Shown piece by piece: positions 60,136-64,000 of a stretch of DNA of 64,000 nt. The notes under the pieces were generated by a model. The model was not told where the DNA came from and did not search any database. It saw nothing but the letters and a program-made list of their open reading frames with translations. Both the position numbers and the translations under genes were made by a program. Source of the DNA: Onchidella celtica (Eukaryota > Mollusca > Gastropoda > Systellommatophora > Onchidiidae). The stretch's first letter is position 1. Every line of letters starts with the position of its first letter. The stretch lies in NCBI GenBank assembly GCA_963931925.1, contig OZ007570.1, positions 43,546,187 to 43,610,186 of the forward strand, read 5' to 3'.

Positions 60136-63072
60136 ATCTACGGAATAGGAGACTAAATTTTAGATATAACCCATCCTTCACGGTTTTGAAGACCTTCTCT
60201 GAATAAAAAAAAAACCTGGGAAACAAAACAATTACAGATATCAATTGCCAACGCTGAGCAATTTAAGATCATCAGATTCATACAATGCAATATAAAAAGA
60301 AAGCCGGTGATCATATCTAATTCTTAAAAAAAAGTAACTGATACTGTAATAAGAGCTCTCTAATCTCACTGAACTTCGCCAGGAAGGATTTGTAATGCCA
60401 ACTGTTCTGTCACTGTGGAATGCTGAATTCCCGAATTTTCTATTTCTCTTCTATTTATTTTTAACAGAATCGGTCAAAAGTTATTTCACAGAATATTAGT
60501 TTATTAACAGAGTTACATTATAACTGAAACGAGTATTTCCGCTAGCATAATGTATTTGAGTTTTAATCTAAAAAAAAAATCATGTACATGATGTACGCAT
60601 ATTTGAAATATAATTGGAGCACACTCTATTTAGCTGAAGTATAACTGTGTTAATAAAGTAATATTATGATAAAGTAATGTCTGGCCTACCCTGTTTTACG
60701 TTCGCTAGAAGTTAATTCCTGCTTTGGAAGTAAAGCTACACACTACTGAGAAGAAATCAAAGAGACAAACATACCAAAGTCACGATACGAAACTGGACTG
60801 ATATTAACGATGACCTGTTTCATCCAAAATATTATCAGTGGCAATCCACATAATGTAAAAAAAACAAACATTCTTCTCTTCTAGAAGACTTGAGAAGGGA
60901 CACTGAAAGCCTGTGAGAGATTTTTACCACAGACAGCCGCGAGAGTATACTCAGCCAATGAGAATCTTATGTGACACGATTTGAGGTGTTCATACAGACG
61001 AGGCCAGAATTTCACGAAAGGAAGCCCTGATGTAGGAGGGGGAAATAACCGTCACAGGGGAAAAGAAAAAGCAACGCATAAAAAAAAAATGCCCATAAGG
61101 TTGTAATGGAATGTGATTCCTCATCCTTTCAACAATTATTGATCTTTTTCTCATTCTATCACGGGAAAACATCAGGTTCCGATACACGTGGAGAAAAAAA
61201 AATCGGGGCAAGGGGCTTTTTCCGCACTAAAACGCTCACCATTCCAACGGGCAGCCTTGTGACTTTAAACTCTACATTTCAAAGAAACAAACCCAGACAG
61301 GTAACAAACACGTGTAAATTTAACCTGGTCGCCAGTAATATACCGCATAAATGTCCATACTTCCTCCGAAATACCAGCATGCAAGGGATACTCCGTTAAG
61401 ACTATTTCAACTATACAGTACGAATAGTGACCAAAATTTTTCATACTCACACCCCCTTCTCATATTTTCATATATTAGCTTGATTAAAAAATTTTTTTAA
61501 AATTCTTGGGAGAGAAATGGGAAGCACAAAAAATATTTTTCTACGGTATAGCATTTACTGGCATATCATAGCATCGGATATTTTATTTCTTGAGCGTCTC
61601 GATGTAAACTGGTGTCGAGAGCTACATACACTTTCATGAAATAACAGAAGTCTTTGTGTCACCTGCAGAACGATGCTGCATCAACACAGCAACACAAGAA
61701 AATGTCACATCAACCTACAATGATATACTCTGTCACCCAAAAATCTGTCCTACCGTTTTTCTGGACAGTCAAAATACACCACATAAATAACCGGCGACTT
61801 GCTTTAAAATATCTATCTCTGAATTACAGCACGCCGTATAACACCGGCAACCTTTTCACACAATGTTCAAACGTGACTCAACCAGCCATCGGTGATAAAA
61901 TTAGGGTTAAACTGACTCATTCTTGTTTGAAACCGAGGCTTACCTAAACCCCGGTCTCGATAACAAATTTTTCAAACACTGGTCACTCTAAACACTCGTA
62001 GACAACATCCAACTGTTATTTCTACCTCTACAAACATTTTATCCGATGTCCCCAAGTTCATGCACGGCTGCTGCACGCGCTGTCGTCTGCGAGTAAGGAC
62101 CACACGAGGACATCGTCTGCCGGAGGCTGCGACTGGGTATCGATCCACAAAAAATCTATCAAAACCGTCAACTCCGGGTTTGCCTATTCCGCGCGAGATG
62201 GCGACACGAAGAGTTTGAAGCAGGGAAAAGACATTGGCAAACCGTGTCACCAGCTCTCTTACAATAAATTTAAAGGTGTCACAGTAAATCGCTAAGATTC
62301 CGTATTTTTCCTACCCATCACGGTCATCAGCTTTCTTCTTCATCTTTTTTTTTTATGGTACAAAATTTCTGTTACACCGAACATTATACAGCCACATGTG
62401 CATTTTATTTGTTTTGAAAAATAAAATGCGCCAAGCAAATAGGGGATAAAAAAAGTTTTCGAAGGGTCATTTTTTTTTTCTGCGCTCGGATATTGTAAAT
62501 TCCTGAAACTAATGCGGTATTTGACATTTGACTCTTTCTGCGCTCAGTTTGGGGACAGTTTAGGAACAGAAACGCAACGCATATTTGCCGAGAGCTGGAA
62601 GGCCATCACCCCCCCCCCCTCGAAAAAAACAACAACAACAACTGAATGTTTCTCGTGCATTCGCACATGACGATAGACCTGACATATCCGGTAGATCCCG
62701 ATGGAATTTTGGAGAGAACGTGGATTTTTATCTTGGCCAGATTCATGGCGATAAGCTGTAGGGCGCTGTCTTTGGTGCTGAGTCCTAGGTCGACACTGGA
62801 CTATGGCTGAGATCTGGTGAAGTATCACTGGAAGTGCTTTACACGGGCAGATAACTCTATTAAATTGTTTAGAAGGCGAACATTTTTCAACACCTCAGTC
62901 AGGTAAGAACAGCACTCTCCCTGGGGACAACTTGCATCTTTTTTCTCCCCCCACCCCCCCCCCCCTGCATTTTTTTGGGTGGAAAACATGCTGGCTGCAC
63001 AAATCTTTGAAAAAAAAACACAACAACCTTTCCGTCTTACTGAAGTGTCAAAGAGTGAACACAGTGACATTA

Positions 63073-63075
<3 letters not shown>

Positions 63076-63113
<38 letters not shown>

Positions 63114-63130
63114 AAGAGGGGGGGGGGGAG
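63076..63130 (+). repeat. (GA)n followed by poly-G
   Basis: A GA dinucleotide array, then GAAAGAAAGA and a G run. Confidence 0.95.
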
Positions 63131-64000
63131 GAGATACAAAAGAAGAAAAAAAAGGGGGGGGGTGGGGTAAATATCAGAGGACAGATAGAAGTGGGAGGTG
63201 CGGGGAATAAACACTTTTCAAACAGCTTATAGAGGCCATTCTTACAGGATGCTACCACAGGTCGGGAGATACAACGGTCAAGATAATAGATCACTCACTG
63301 TTTCTCTCCAGCATGTGCAGCCGCTGTAAAAAAAACAAACAAACCAAAACAACAACACAACAATAACAAGAAATGCAGGAGACAGTGCCAAGATATCACT
63401 CCCCCCCCCCCCCCTTTTGGTTTGCCGTTGTGTCACTCCTCCTCCTTTCCCACCAAAGATCTCTGTGTTGAATTATATGGACATTTGCGTGACCCGTTCT
63501 TCCCTGGCGCGCTGTCCATTCACACATTCCGAGCCGCAAGCACATCATAAGAAAGCACCCTGCAGAAAAGGAGACGGCGAAGAGGAACAGATGTTTTACA
63601 GCATCCAGACATCGTCTTTCACTTACTGCCATCTACAAATCTACCAACACACAACGCACATGTTTATTACTATCGACGGACGCACTCGCTCACTCGCACA
63701 TTTTGTTGCATGTATACCAACACCAGGACCAACTTCTCAGACAAGCACTGAAAACCCCATAATCGCCCCCTCAAAATGACAAGGTTCTGTTTCTACTTTT
63801 TGGCTGAACTGACTTACACACTACACACTACTTCCACAGGCCTTCTCCATTACGTGTCATAGTATCAAGCGGATTCGATGTGTAATTTATGAGTATTACT
63901 AAAAAATATATATATATAACACTGTATGATATATTATACATGTATATATATCTAAAAACTATAAGCACATGAAACTTCAATTAAATCAATATCTCATATG

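Larger units (their letters stand above)
52795..64000. other. DNA upstream of the short-isoform first exon
   Basis: No exon of the dystrophin rod or actin-binding domain is recognised here. Contents are GA/CT microsatellites, a tandem repeat (55261-55465), one dispersed repeat (56691-56830), a hAT MITE (59802-60135) and poly-C runs. The stretches 56960-59400 and 60140-62550 show no feature that I can support. Confidence 0.5.

Noticed and set aside
62000-62250. 92-codon minus-strand frame with Arg-rich, GC-rich middle
   Set aside because: Coding-like composition but two frames are equally open and no family is recognised.
62544-62828. Minus-strand frames looking like an exon near 62.7 kb
   Set aside because: Neither open frame resembles dystrophin or another protein, and no good acceptor is present.

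Overview
The window is nuclear DNA from an animal. Genes are split by long introns with GT-AG borders, there is no operon-like packing, and introns are filled with microsatellites and cut-and-paste transposon relics. The mix of long GA tracts, long poly-G/poly-C runs, many short DNA-transposon derivatives, a tRNA-derived SINE and the protein sequence suggests a marine lophotrochozoan, most likely a mollusc (perhaps a gastropod). That placement is inference.

The one gene I can identify is a dystrophin/utrophin/DRP2-family gene on the minus strand. Seven consecutive internal exons (29642 down to 18850) encode the last spectrin-like repeats of the rod and stop just before hinge 4 and the WW domain. 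They correspond to human dystrophin exons 56-61, including exon phases and in two cases (157 and 121 bp) the same lengths as I recall for human exons 57 and 58. One human exon (59) is split by an extra intron, and one boundary (60/61) is displaced by 16 nt. The WW, EF-hand and ZZ exons are not recognisable in 1-18849, so they probably lie beyond the left edge.

At 52660-52794 (minus) there is a convincing first coding exon: an in-frame stop just upstream, two ATGs, about 41-45 codons and a phase-0 donor. The next recognised exon downstream is the phase-0 exon-56 equivalent. This is the same exon at which vertebrate Dp116 joins its private first exon, so the window seems to hold an internal promoter and first exon for a short Dp116-like dystrophin, followed by a 23-kb intron. 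No rod exons of the full-length isoform are recognised upstream to 64000.

Layout by position: 1-18849, intron after the exon-61 equivalent (repeats, hAT- and piggyBac-like relics); 18850-29642, exon cluster, with an unusual mobile-element ORF and an array of 22-bp repeats containing TGACGTGG inside one intron (22796-25641), and a SINE, two piggyBac-like relics, a foldback element and a possible extra first exon in and around another (25799-29472); 29643-52659, the long first intron (GA/GATA/ATCC microsatellites, 53- and 50-bp minisatellites, a LINE fragment, foldback repeats, a 1.4-kb hAT derivative next to the first exon); 52660-52794, the first exon; 52795-64000, upstream DNA with microsatellites and a hAT MITE. 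Apart from the dystrophin exons and transposon remnants I see no other coding gene I can name.
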